DNA of 56,440 nt from NCBI GenBank assembly GCA_030066075.1, contig JASJCH010000023.1:1-56440 (forward strand), given 5' to 3'. This DNA is from Woeseiaceae bacterium. Its GTDB lineage: Bacteria; Pseudomonadota; Gammaproteobacteria; Steroidobacterales; Woeseiaceae. The notes below the pieces were generated by a model, which was not told where the DNA came from, did no database searches, and saw only the letters and a program-made list of their open reading frames with translations. Positions 1 to 7,312 of this stretch are shown piece after piece; positions within the stretch are counted from its first letter, which is position 1, and the number at the start of each line of letters is the position of its first letter. A program made the translations under genes and the position numbers.

Positions 1-731
1 ACGCTCTTCATTCCGTTCCGATACTGCTCGAATACCGCATCGATTTCGTCAGAGGAGCCCATCTTCTCGACCATGAAGTCATAGAAGCCAGGATCGTCAT
101 CTGCCATGCCTGCGAAATCCGCCGAGGCGCCTACCAGCATGACCATGGGTGTACCGCCAATCCGCGTCAGCCAGAGCCATTCGTTACCGGCGTCGTCCCA
201 GCCGTATTCCTTCGCCATCTGGCTCATCTTTTCGCGCGCCATGCCGGGGCCAGGACCGGTGCCGGCTTGCCACTTGATGGTGGTTACCCAGAAGTACGGA
301 CCGTCGGTCGCGTCACCCTCCGGCCAGTGGCTGTTCTCCCGGTCTGTCTCCTCAAAATAATGGTGCGCATGATCGACGTACGGGAAGACGGTCTCGGCGT
401 AGTGTGCACCGATCGCCTCGAGGCTTTCTTCGGCAAGATAAGCGTCGTGGTCGGCCCAGTCGAAACAGCAGTGGCGGAACATGACAGGCCGCAGGTTATC
501 GCCGATTGCCACCCGGTAACCATTCCAATCGCGAGATTCACCCTGTTCCTTCCGATAAGCCACATGCGCTGCGATTGCTTCATTGAACTCGTTCTCCATG
601 CCGGCCTTCGGCACTAGAATCCACACGTCCGACAGAGACGGCTGTTCTTCTCCCTCGTGACCATCGGCCAGTGCGCCCAGCGGCAGGGCAAGCAAGGCAA
701 CAATTCCTGCAATAAACGTAGTTTTCTTCAT
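1..731 (-). CDS. Secreted protein of unknown function (3' end outside the window)
   Basis: The frame opens at an ATG at 731 and stays open to the left edge, so about 243 residues are visible and the C-terminus is missing. The first 22 residues are a clear Sec signal peptide (MKKTTFIAGIVALLALP, then GALA-D), followed by an acidic, His- and Trp-rich mature region that includes a vicinal Cys pair (RHCCFDW). A GGAG Shine-Dalgarno lies about 8 nt upstream of the ATG, which supports this start. I recognise no catalytic motif. The fold may be a small periplasmic dimeric-barrel-like protein, but that is a guess. It is transcribed leftward and separated from the next gene by about 50 nt. Confidence 0.7.
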   Translation of the reverse strand, partial: MKKTTFIAGIVALLALPLGALADGHEGEEQPSLSDVWILVPKAGMENEFNEAIAAHVAYRKEQGESRDWNGYRVAIGDNLRPVMFRHCCFDWADHDAYLAEESLEAIGAHYAETVFPYVDHAHHYFEETDRENSHWPEGDATDGPYFWVTTIKWQAGTGPGPGMAREKMSQMAKEYGWDDAGNEWLWLTRIGGTPMVMLVGASADFAGMADDDPGFYDFMVEKMGSSDEIDAVFEQYRNGMKS

Positions 732-780
732 TCTTATTCTCCGTTGTTGGTGAGCGTTTTTCTCAACGCTCTACAACGAA

Positions 781-2079
781 TTATAAGTTAGATGAGTTGC
801 GTAGGGTCGTCGTTTTTCCCGACCGGGCGCCAGGCTCTTCCGAATATCGCGTCTGGCCGACCGACGTGCCGACTTCTTCCAGCGCGTCCCTGAGTTCCTG
901 CCAGCGCTGCTCGAGCGTCCCTGTGTACCCGATCGACATGCGCACGAGGCCGGGGCTGATTCCCGCCTCGTTCTTGTCTTCGTCCGTTAATTCGCTCGAA
1001 GTGCTCGAGCCGGAGCAGGACATCAATGTGTCAAAGTAACCGAGACTGACGGCCATGAAGCCGAAGCGATACTTGTTCTGCAGCAGCGACATCAGCCGGT
1101 TCGCCGATTCCAGGTCACCCATGTCGATCGTCAACACGCCGCCGTAGCCGTGGTCAGGGCAACGTAGCTCATCGAACAGCAGGTGGTCCGGGTGGTGAGC
1201 AAGCCCCGGATAGCAGACATTGACACCAGCCTCATCCAGACGCTCCGCCAGCGCGAGTGCGCGTTCGCCGTGCGCCGCCATGCGAGTAGACAGGTGCGGA
1301 ATTCGCAGGCTCAGCGTTGACGCGACGTTCGGATCCATAGTCGGACCGAGCAGCATGAACGATCCCGTGTGCAGATCCATCAACGACTCGATGAAATCAT
1401 TACTGCCGCAGACGGCGCCGGCAATGACATCCGACATGCCGCTAATGAACTTGGTCATGCTGTGCACGACGACGTCGGCGCCCAGCGCTACCGGGCTCAG
1501 GATCAGGGGGGTGAAAGTATTGTCGACCACGAGTTGCGCCCCCGCGTCGTGTGCGATGCCAGCAAGCTGTGGAATATCGGCAACACGCAAGGTCGGGTTC
1601 GACACGCTCTCCGCATAAACCAGCCGGGTGTTGTCGGTCATTGCGTTGCGGACGGCGTCGAGGTCAGTGATGTCGACGAACGTTGTCGTGATGCCGGCTT
1701 TCTCGGGCAGGAAGTCGTGCATCAGGGCGTAGGTGCCGCCGTACACTGCCCGCGAGGCGACGATGTGATCGCCGGCCTTGCAGAGTGCGAATAGCGTCGA
1801 CGCAATGGCGCCCATACCGCTGGCGGTACAGTAGGCCGCCTCGGTTCCCTCGAGAGCAGCGAGCTGCCGGCCCAGGTTGTAGACCGTCGGATTGAAGTGA
1901 CGGCCATAGAGATAACAGCCTGCATCATGCCCCTTCAGGCCCTGGAACATCTCGGGCATCGTGCCCGGCTCCATAACGGTGAACGTTGAACTGGCTTCGA
2001 TGGACATGTTGACGCCACCGTGTTCGCCGAATTCATGGCGCAGGTGCGCAAGCGCCGAAATAGGGTTACGTCCGGTCAT
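781..2079 (-). CDS. PLP-dependent Cys/Met metabolism enzyme (cystathionine gamma-synthase / methionine gamma-lyase family)
   Basis: 432 residues, normal for the family plus a short extra C-terminal tail. The family cleaves or exchanges the gamma substituent of cystathionine, methionine or O-acylhomoserine in the cytoplasm. Visible landmarks are the YGRHFNPT segment (about 58-65, the phosphate/substrate loop of the neighbouring subunit), SGMGA (88-92), the PLP-ring aspartate in VVDNTF (D186) and the Schiff-base lysine in HSMTKF (K210). The segment that separates synthases from lyases cannot be settled by eye, so no gene symbol is given. A GCAGGAT ribosome-binding site lies just before the ATG at 2079. 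The gene stands alone, 50 nt from the tRNA-Val gene. A homocysteine methyltransferase at 7313 suggests a local sulfur amino-acid theme (inference). Confidence 0.85.
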   Translation of the reverse strand: MTGRNPISALAHLRHEFGEHGGVNMSIEASSTFTVMEPGTMPEMFQGLKGHDAGCYLYGRHFNPTVYNLGRQLAALEGTEAAYCTASGMGAIASTLFALCKAGDHIVASRAVYGGTYALMHDFLPEKAGITTTFVDITDLDAVRNAMTDNTRLVYAESVSNPTLRVADIPQLAGIAHDAGAQLVVDNTFTPLILSPVALGADVVVHSMTKFISGMSDVIAGAVCGSNDFIESLMDLHTGSFMLLGPTMDPNVASTLSLRIPHLSTRMAAHGERALALAERLDEAGVNVCYPGLAHHPDHLLFDELRCPDHGYGGVLTIDMGDLESANRLMSLLQNKYRFGFMAVSLGYFDTLMSCSGSSTSSELTDEDKNEAGISPGLVRMSIGYTGTLEQRWQELRDALEEVGTSVGQTRYSEEPGARSGKTTTLRNSSNL

Positions 2080-2129
2080 AATCCTGCTCCGTGGTTTGTG
2101 CTGGACTCGTCATCCCGCAGGCGGGGGAA

Positions 2130-2205
2130 TGGTGGGCGATACCGGTCTCGAACCAGTGACCTCTGCAATGTGAATGCAGCGCTCTCCCAACTGAGCTAAT
2201 CGCCC
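2130..2205 (-). tRNA. tRNA-Val (anticodon CAC)
   Basis: Read on the minus strand this is a complete 76-nt cloverleaf. The acceptor arm GGGCGAT pairs with ATCGCCC, the D arm is GCTC/GAGC, the anticodon stem is CTGCA/TGCAG with loop TTCACAT (anticodon CAC, reading GTG), and the T arm contains GGTTCGAGACC. The discriminator A and CCA are encoded at 2133-2130. The 3' end faces the lyase gene, away from the reverse transcriptase. Confidence 0.95.
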
Positions 2206-2373
2206 ACACGTGCCAATATAAGCGACACCAGCCAAGCTCAACTATCGGGGATCACCCTTACATCGACCTCCTGGTACGAGCGCATGGACAATGAAGGCGC
2301 CCTTCCCGGGACGCAGTGAATTCTTTGAACTGGCCGCTTGACGTTCCCAGGACCGTATCCCACCATGTAATTC
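2206..2373. other. Intergenic stretch with no gene seen
   Basis: No plausible reading frame or RNA gene is visible between the tRNA-Val 5' end and the inverted repeat that opens the candidate retron RNA. Apart from the tRNA promoter it contains TTGACG at 2338-2343. If used as a -35 box with a 17-nt spacer, this would start transcription at about 2373, exactly where the a1 arm begins, but the matching -10 (CACCAT) is poor. Confidence 0.4.
2215..2241 (-). promoter_or_regulatory. Candidate sigma70 promoter of tRNA-Val
   Basis: On the minus strand TTGAGC (2241-2236) is followed after 15 nt by TATATT (2220-2215). The implied transcription start is about 2208, only a few bases ahead of the mature tRNA 5' end at 2205. 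The -35 box is a partial match and the spacer is short, so this is a moderate call. Confidence 0.4.
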
Positions 2374-2538
2374 GCAGCCAGTCTTCGAGTAGCTCTTTGA
2401 TTCGGTGAAGATCGAATCCGGGAGATCTCCGGGGATACCCCGGGGAGAAGTCATTACTTAGGCATTTCAGCTCCGGCACGCCGCTGCGCTTCGCGCAGTT
2501 TTGTACCGGAAATACGAGAATGGTCGGAGACTGGCTGC
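2374..2538 (+). ncRNA. Candidate retron msr-msd non-coding RNA
   Basis: The segment is closed by a 15-bp inverted repeat. The arm at 2374-2388 begins GCAGCCAGTC and pairs with 2524-2538, which ends GACTGGCTGC, with a single G.U pair. This is the a1/a2 stem that defines retron RNAs, and it lies directly before a retron-type reverse transcriptase. Just after a1 is TAGC (2390-2393), a plausible site for the priming guanosine (G2392). Inside are: a 6-bp hairpin GATTCG/CGAATC (2399-2404/2413-2418, 8-nt loop); a 9-bp hairpin with one G.U and an ATA loop (2426-2434/2438-2446); and a longer imperfect hairpin spanning about 2464-2513. The last is built from ATTT/AAAT, CCGG/CCGG and a perfect CTGCGC-TTC-GCGCAG tip, and would be the msd. 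Known: retron RTs copy such an msd into branched msDNA. Inferred: the msr/msd boundary and a product of roughly 60-75 nt. Confidence 0.65.
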
Positions 2539-3855
2539 ATGTTAACCAGCAGATCCACACAAGCACGGTGGCTCGCGCTTTCCCTCCTCTCGGGGAATTG
2601 GGATGAAGCGGGAATTGCTGATCGGCTGGCCCGAGCCTTGCCGCCGGACTTCGATGAACTCGCCAAGGTCTCCGCCAGGCTCCGCCTGCGGTTCGATAAA
2701 TCGTCACGGCCGGGCATCGACACGCTGGTCGATTACCTGCTTTCGGAATCCTTGCTCAACCCGGTGTTCGAGGGGTCGGCGATCAAAGGCCCGCTCCTGG
2801 ATTCGCCGACTATGGAGGCGACTCCTGGCTCGCTCGTCACGTTTCCACTGCCAGAGCTATCGACGTGGTCGGACGTTGCGGCCTGGCTGTCTCTTTCCGA
2901 CAAAGAGCTTGCCTGGTTCTCCGACGGCCGTTCGCAGCAGTCGAAGGTCACCGAGAGGAAACTGCACCACTACAGTTATTACTGGGTACCGAAACGATCG
3001 GGCTCGCTGCGACTCATCGAGGCCCCGAAATCGCGCCTCAAGGAGATTCAACGGAAGGTCCTCAATGAGATCCTGAACCGGGTTCCCCCGCACCCTTGTG
3101 CACATGGATTCAGTCGAGGACGATCGACCCGGAGCTACGCTGCGCCCCATACCGGGCAAGAGGCCGTTCTCAGGCTGGACCTGAAAGACTTCTTCCACTC
3201 GGTGCCCGTCGCTCGCGTTGGCGCGCTGTTCCGCCGCGTCGGTTACCCGACGAACGTGGCCTGGCTGCTGCAGGGTCTCTGCACAACGTCGGCTTCGCCC
3301 GCCCTGGCCGGGAAACCGTTCGAGGCGCTGTCGTGGGATGTGCGCAAACGGCTGGAGAGCAAACACCTGGCACAGGGCGCACCGACATCGGCCCAGCTGG
3401 CCAACCTGTGCGCGTGGCGGCTGGACTGCCGGCTCGACGGGTTGGCGAAACGATTTGGGCTGCAGTACACGCGGTACGCGGATGACATGGCGTTCTCCGG
3501 GCCGTACCGGCTGGCCCGGATGTCCGGATTTCTGGAAGCGCTGGCAGGGTCAATCGCGATTGACGAGGGATTTCGACTGAATCATCGCAAGACCCGCCTG
3601 CGTCTGGCGTCGCAGCGGCAGTGCCTGGCCGGTGTCGTCGTCAATGAAAAGCCGAATTGCCGGCGCGCGGATTGGGATCGACTCAAGGCCATTCTGCACA
3701 ATTGCGGCAAACACGGCCCTGAAAGCCAGAACGTCGAGGGCCATCCGAACTTCAGGGCGCATCTGCGCGGCCGCGTCGCCTACATATCCTGGTTGAGTCC
3801 ATCGCGCGGCCAGAAACTCCAGCGACTCTGGGACAAGATCGACTGGAACTCGTGA
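2539..3855 (+). CDS. Retron-type reverse transcriptase with N-terminal extension
   Basis: 438 residues. The catalytic core occupies about residues 145-438. Motif A is LRLDLKDFF (211-219), motif B is QGAPTSAQLANL (279-290) and the catalytic YADD is at 313-316 in TRYADDMAFS. The thumb-side region reads CLAGVVVNEKPN (362-373), where retron enzymes usually carry VTG followed by LVVN. Residues 1-140 form an extension with no motif I recognise. The layout, a solo RT with a long N-terminal region and the RNA directly upstream, recalls the myxobacterial Mx162-like retrons (from memory of the family, not a search). The ATG at 2539 is the first in the frame after the stop at 2398, and GGAG (2526-2529) is its ribosome-binding site, so the site lies inside the a2 arm. 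Group II intron maturase and DGR features were not seen. No effector gene follows: the next gene is on the other strand. Confidence 0.9.
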   Translation: MLTSRSTQARWLALSLLSGNWDEAGIADRLARALPPDFDELAKVSARLRLRFDKSSRPGIDTLVDYLLSESLLNPVFEGSAIKGPLLDSPTMEATPGSLVTFPLPELSTWSDVAAWLSLSDKELAWFSDGRSQQSKVTERKLHHYSYYWVPKRSGSLRLIEAPKSRLKEIQRKVLNEILNRVPPHPCAHGFSRGRSTRSYAAPHTGQEAVLRLDLKDFFHSVPVARVGALFRRVGYPTNVAWLLQGLCTTSASPALAGKPFEALSWDVRKRLESKHLAQGAPTSAQLANLCAWRLDCRLDGLAKRFGLQYTRYADDMAFSGPYRLARMSGFLEALAGSIAIDEGFRLNHRKTRLRLASQRQCLAGVVVNEKPNCRRADWDRLKAILHNCGKHGPESQNVEGHPNFRAHLRGRVAYISWLSPSRGQKLQRLWDKIDWNS

Positions 3856-3885
3856 GTGCTCTTGATCAGGCTTGGGAATCCTGTA

Positions 3886-4263
3886 CTAGAACTGATGGCC
3901 GCACTGCGGGCAGCGCTGGGTCGCTTTTTCGTCGGACCGGGTCAGAAACGGGCCATCGTCGCCGAACGAAAGAATGCGGACGCTGTCACCGGTGCGGAAC
4001 TCGCTTGCCTGGGCGACCGGCACATCGGACTCGCCGAATCTCACGAACTCGGACCCCGATACAACACCCACATCGCCAACCCTGAGGCGAACCAGCTTCA
4101 TCGCGCCGGTCTTGAAGACCAGTCCGGGTCCTTTGAACGCCATGAATCGTCCCAGCATGAATACCGCGAATCGCTCGTTCTCGTTCGCGATCTTGAGAGA
4201 CTGGTAGGCGAGAATCATCACCAGTAGCAGGACAATCGGAATTACGAAGTCGAAAGAGCCCAC
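3886..4263 (-). CDS. Small membrane protein with SPFH/NfeD-like segments and a C-terminal CxxC
   Basis: 125 residues. Residues 5-22 form one hydrophobic helix. They are followed by a stretch resembling the start of a stomatin/SPFH domain (ERFAVFMLGRF, then KGPGLVF), then a beta-rich part resembling the NfeD OB-fold (VGDVGVVSGSEF, FRTGDSVRIL), and finally CPQCGHQF at the very end, half of a zinc-ribbon. It is far too short for a full SPFH protein (usually over 250 residues), yet the frame is clean with no frameshift. It may act as a membrane scaffold partner; the function is unknown. It converges on the retron RT gene. Confidence 0.6.
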   Translation of the reverse strand: MGSFDFVIPIVLLLVMILAYQSLKIANENERFAVFMLGRFMAFKGPGLVFKTGAMKLVRLRVGDVGVVSGSEFVRFGESDVPVAQASEFRTGDSVRILSFGDDGPFLTRSDEKATQRCPQCGHQF

Positions 4264-4285
4264 GGACTAGTACTCCATTGCTTGG

Positions 4286-4687
4286 CTATGCCTTCCCGAA
4301 TACCGCATCGATGAGCGCGGTATCCATGTATTCCCGCACTTCGGCGATCTTGCCATCGGCGATGCGAAGGACCTGGCAGTAGGTATTGTTATACGGCGTG
4401 CCGTCGTGCGTCTCGGCCTGCCCCAGGGTCAACGCGACCACCATGTCATCCTCGGCGATCAGCGCCTCGATGCTTGACGCGATGCCCGCTTTCAGCTGGC
4501 CGAACAAAGGTCCCAGCAATCCTTCCACGAGCGCCTGTTTACCCGTAAACGAACCGGAAAATCTCGTCGAACCGATGTTGGTCCAGATGACGTCGTCTGC
4601 TACCAGGCTGAAGCACGTATCGATATCGCCGCGCGCCCCGGCCTCGTAGAAGTCGATGACGACCTGCTTGTTCTCAACAATGCCCAT
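4286..4687 (-). CDS. NTF2-like / SnoaL-like protein
   Basis: 133 residues, the usual size of the cone-shaped NTF2-like fold: an N-terminal helix (NKQVVIDFYEAGARGDID), then DDVIWTNIGS, and an end strand with ADGKIAEVREYMDT, typical of SnoaL/ketosteroid-isomerase relatives. Members are small cyclases, isomerases or binding proteins; the substrate cannot be read from sequence. The AAGGAG ribosome-binding site overlaps the stop codon of the flavoprotein gene upstream (TAA at 4701-4699), so it is the last gene of a three-gene leftward operon with 4699-5958 and 5958-7295. Confidence 0.7.
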   Translation of the reverse strand: MGIVENKQVVIDFYEAGARGDIDTCFSLVADDVIWTNIGSTRFSGSFTGKQALVEGLLGPLFGQLKAGIASSIEALIAEDDMVVALTLGQAETHDGTPYNNTYCQVLRIADGKIAEVREYMDTALIDAVFGKA

Positions 4688-4698
4688 CTTCTCTCTCC

Positions 4699-5958
4699 TT
4701 ACAGCTTGTCTCTGATCTGGTGATACAGCACGCCGAGCGCCACGAGCGGCTTGCGGAAAGTGTGCGAACCGGGGAAGCGCGTCGACTTGATACCGGCAAA
4801 GATGTCGAAGCGTTCGAGCGTGCCGGCGATCGCGTCGGCCATGATCTCGCCAGCAAGGTGCGTCACGTTGACGCCGTGGCCTGAGTAACCCTGCGAATAG
4901 AAGACATTGGGCGCCACCTGGCCGATGCGCGGCACCCGGTGCAGCGGCACGCCAATCGTTCCGCCCCAGGCGTAGTCGACGCCGATACCCTCGAGCTGCG
5001 GATACAGCCGCAGCAACAACGGCAGGTGATGCTTTGCGATGTAAGCGGGATCATCGCCGAACGTGTTAATGCGGGCGCCGAACAGGAAGCGCTTGTCGGC
5101 GCTCAGCCGGTAGTACTGCAACACGAAATTGGGGTCGCAGACGGCGAGGTCGTGCGGGTTCACGCTGGCAACCTGTTCTGCCGTCAGCGGCTCGGTCGCG
5201 ATGATGAAGCTGTTCACCGGGAACATGATGCCGCGCAGCTTCGGTTCTACGAGGTGATAGGCGTTGCCGGCGATGACGACCGAGTCGGCGGTGACCGACG
5301 CGTCGGCCGTAACGACCTTCGGCCTGGCGCCATGCTCGATACGCAGGACCTCGGAACCCTCGTGAATCTTCACGCCCAGCCCGGTCGCCGCACGCGCTTC
5401 GCCGATGCAGAGGTTCAGGGGATGCAGGTGCCCGTTGCGCATGTTGAGCAGGGCGCCGAGGTAGGCATCCGTGCCAATCAGCTCGCGCGTCTCGTCGCGG
5501 TCGAGCATGCGGTGTTCGTATTCGAAGCCGTGTTTCTCGAGGTAGTCGAACTCCTCCTGAAAGTCGCGCAGGTGGCGCGGCTTGATTGCCACGTCAACGT
5601 AGCCGTATTTCAAATCGCACTCGATGCCGTACTTTTCGACCCGCTCGGCGATGATGTCGTGGCCGCGCCAGTGCATCTGCCACAGCATGTCCGCATCGCA
5701 GGCTTTGGCCACATGCTTCTCGCCGGCAATGCCGCCGATCATCTGGCCGCCGTTGCGCCCCGAAGCACCCCAGCCGACCTTGTTGGCCTCGACGACCCGC
5801 ACATCGTAGCCGCGTTCGGCGAGCGTCAACGCGGTGGCGATACCCGTGAAGCCGGCGCCGATGACGCAGACGTCGGCCAGCTGGTCGCCCTGCAGCGGCG
5901 GATAGTCGGTCTGTTCGTTAGCCGTGGCGGCGTAGTAGGAACCGGTGTGTGGCTGCAT
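4699..5958 (-). CDS. FAD-dependent oxidoreductase, DAO family (PuuB/OrdL-like)
   Basis: 419 residues from the ATG at 5958. The frame is open further upstream, but that extension lies inside the amidohydrolase gene and has no protein-like character. The N-terminal Rossmann motif is CVIGAGFTGIATALTLAERG (about 31-50) with the acidic ribose ligand in VVEANKVGWGASGRNGGQ, the pattern seen in gamma-glutamylputrescine oxidoreductase and related amine oxidases. The C-terminus carries the FAD-binding GYSGHGVNVTHLAGE. It oxidises a secondary or primary amine (family knowledge); the actual substrate is unknown. The start overlaps the amidohydrolase stop by one base (TGATG), implying translational coupling. 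Confidence 0.85.
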   Translation of the reverse strand: MQPHTGSYYAATANEQTDYPPLQGDQLADVCVIGAGFTGIATALTLAERGYDVRVVEANKVGWGASGRNGGQMIGGIAGEKHVAKACDADMLWQMHWRGHDIIAERVEKYGIECDLKYGYVDVAIKPRHLRDFQEEFDYLEKHGFEYEHRMLDRDETRELIGTDAYLGALLNMRNGHLHPLNLCIGEARAATGLGVKIHEGSEVLRIEHGARPKVVTADASVTADSVVIAGNAYHLVEPKLRGIMFPVNSFIIATEPLTAEQVASVNPHDLAVCDPNFVLQYYRLSADKRFLFGARINTFGDDPAYIAKHHLPLLLRLYPQLEGIGVDYAWGGTIGVPLHRVPRIGQVAPNVFYSQGYSGHGVNVTHLAGEIMADAIAGTLERFDIFAGIKSTRFPGSHTFRKPLVALGVLYHQIRDKL

Positions 5959-7295
5959 CAGTGCTTCTTCTCCGGCAGCTTGAAGGCCAGGCCACCCTTG
6001 ATGACGACCCGCACGTCTTTCATGACGGCCGGGTCCTCGAGCGGATTGCCCCTGACGGCGATGAGGTCGCCGTAAAGCCCCGGCCTGATGGCGCCCACCC
6101 GATCCTGCCAATCCATGAGCATTGCCGCGACCGACATGGCCGAGCGCATTGCGTCCATCGGCGCCATGCCGCGCTCCACCATGATGCCGAATTGCCAGCC
6201 ACCCATATCGTGGGGCAGCACCGCGGCGTCGGTACCATAGGCGATCGGTATGCCAAGGGCGTAAGCCTTCTCGAACACGACGCGCTGCGCCTCGGTGGTT
6301 TCGAAATTGCGCTGCATGATGTTCTCGGGGTAGCCCTGGTCGCGGCCGACGTTCTCCGTGTAGGTGCCGTTGTAAACGTCCATCGACAAGAAGACGCCGC
6401 GCTCAGCGACTAGCGCAATGGCCTCGTCGTCGAGCAGGGACGCATGTTCGAGAGCGTCGACGCCGGCAAGCACCGCGTCCTTGCCGGACTGCGCGCTGTG
6501 CACGTGCGCCGTGACCTTCAACCCGTGTTCGCGAGCCACCCTGACAACCGCCTCGATATCGGCCTGGGTCATTTCGGGCGCGCCGGGTTCTGTGCCGAAA
6601 GAGAACACGGCGCCCGACGCGATCACCTTGAGGAAGTCAGCGCCGTTGTATACGGCGCGTTGCGCCGCGGCGGCGAACTCCGCAGGCGTCGATGCAACGC
6701 CCTGTCGCGCTTCGATGGGTATCTCGTTCTCGTCATGACCGGGCAGGACGAGGTCCCCGCCGCCGCCCGGTATGGTCAGGTAAGGACCTGCCGCCTGAAT
6801 CCGCGGGCCGACAGCGCGGCCGGCCTGGATCTCGTCACGAATGTCGTAAACCGGCTGCGGGAAATAGTCGCCGACATTGCGCACCGTGGTGAAGCCGGTC
6901 ATCAGCGTAACCTCGGCATTTGCCGCCGTCGTCCGCGCGTGGTCCTCCTCCGTCAGGCGGTAATAGACCGTATAATCCGCTGCCCGCTCCGGGACGTCGT
7001 TGAGGTGCACGTGCGTGTTGATCAAACCCGGCAGGCAGGTGTAATCGCCGAGGTCGAGGAACGCGATGTCATCCGGCGGCGCCGCATCATCGCTGATGCG
7101 CTCGAAGCGGCCGTCGCGGATAATAACGAGCTTGTCCGCAAACGGTGCGTCGCTGATACCATCGATGAGCGCGCCGCAGCGAATAGCGACGTTGCCATCG
7201 TCGGGATCGTAGGGCGCCTCCGTGAGAAAGGGCCCCGGCCGCGGCTCGCTGCAAGCGGCGACCAGGAACAACAACAGCATCAGCAGAAAGCGCAT
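5958..7295 (-). CDS. Lipoprotein metal-dependent amidohydrolase (imidazolonepropionase/prolidase-like)
   Basis: 445 residues from the ATG at 7295. The longer upstream frame runs through the divergent methyltransferase gene and is not credible. The N-terminus is a lipoprotein signal with lipobox LVAAC (C15), so it sits on the periplasmic face. Amidohydrolase landmarks: HVH at 95-97 (in NTHVHLND), a candidate carboxylated lysine K223 (NGADFLKVIASG), HVH at 264-266, H284 in ALEHASL and the catalytic aspartate D356 in YGTDAAV. Relatives include membrane-attached Xaa-Pro dipeptidase-like and organophosphate-degrading enzymes. It leads the operon with the flavoprotein and the NTF2-like protein. Only 17 nt separate its start from the divergent gene at 7313. 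Confidence 0.85.
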   Translation of the reverse strand: MRFLLMLLLFLVAACSEPRPGPFLTEAPYDPDDGNVAIRCGALIDGISDAPFADKLVIIRDGRFERISDDAAPPDDIAFLDLGDYTCLPGLINTHVHLNDVPERAADYTVYYRLTEEDHARTTAANAEVTLMTGFTTVRNVGDYFPQPVYDIRDEIQAGRAVGPRIQAAGPYLTIPGGGGDLVLPGHDENEIPIEARQGVASTPAEFAAAAQRAVYNGADFLKVIASGAVFSFGTEPGAPEMTQADIEAVVRVAREHGLKVTAHVHSAQSGKDAVLAGVDALEHASLLDDEAIALVAERGVFLSMDVYNGTYTENVGRDQGYPENIMQRNFETTEAQRVVFEKAYALGIPIAYGTDAAVLPHDMGGWQFGIMVERGMAPMDAMRSAMSVAAMLMDWQDRVGAIRPGLYGDLIAVRGNPLEDPAVMKDVRVVIKGGLAFKLPEKKH

Positions 7296-7312
7296 CTGGG
7301 AATAGTGACACA

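Noticed and set aside
2484-2502. CTGCGC-TTC-GCGCAG followed by TTTT as an intrinsic terminator
   Set aside because: It lies within the a1/a2-closed segment and fits better as the tip of the msd hairpin; a terminator here would cut off the RT.
2130-2538. tRNA-Val as the integration site of the retron
   Set aside because: The tRNA 3' end, where integrases act, points away from the RT, and no direct repeat of the tRNA end or integrase gene was seen.
4939-6075. Long rightward open frame (378 codons) opposite the flavoprotein gene
   Set aside because: It mirrors the codon pattern of the real leftward gene, lacks any domain, and has no upstream signals.
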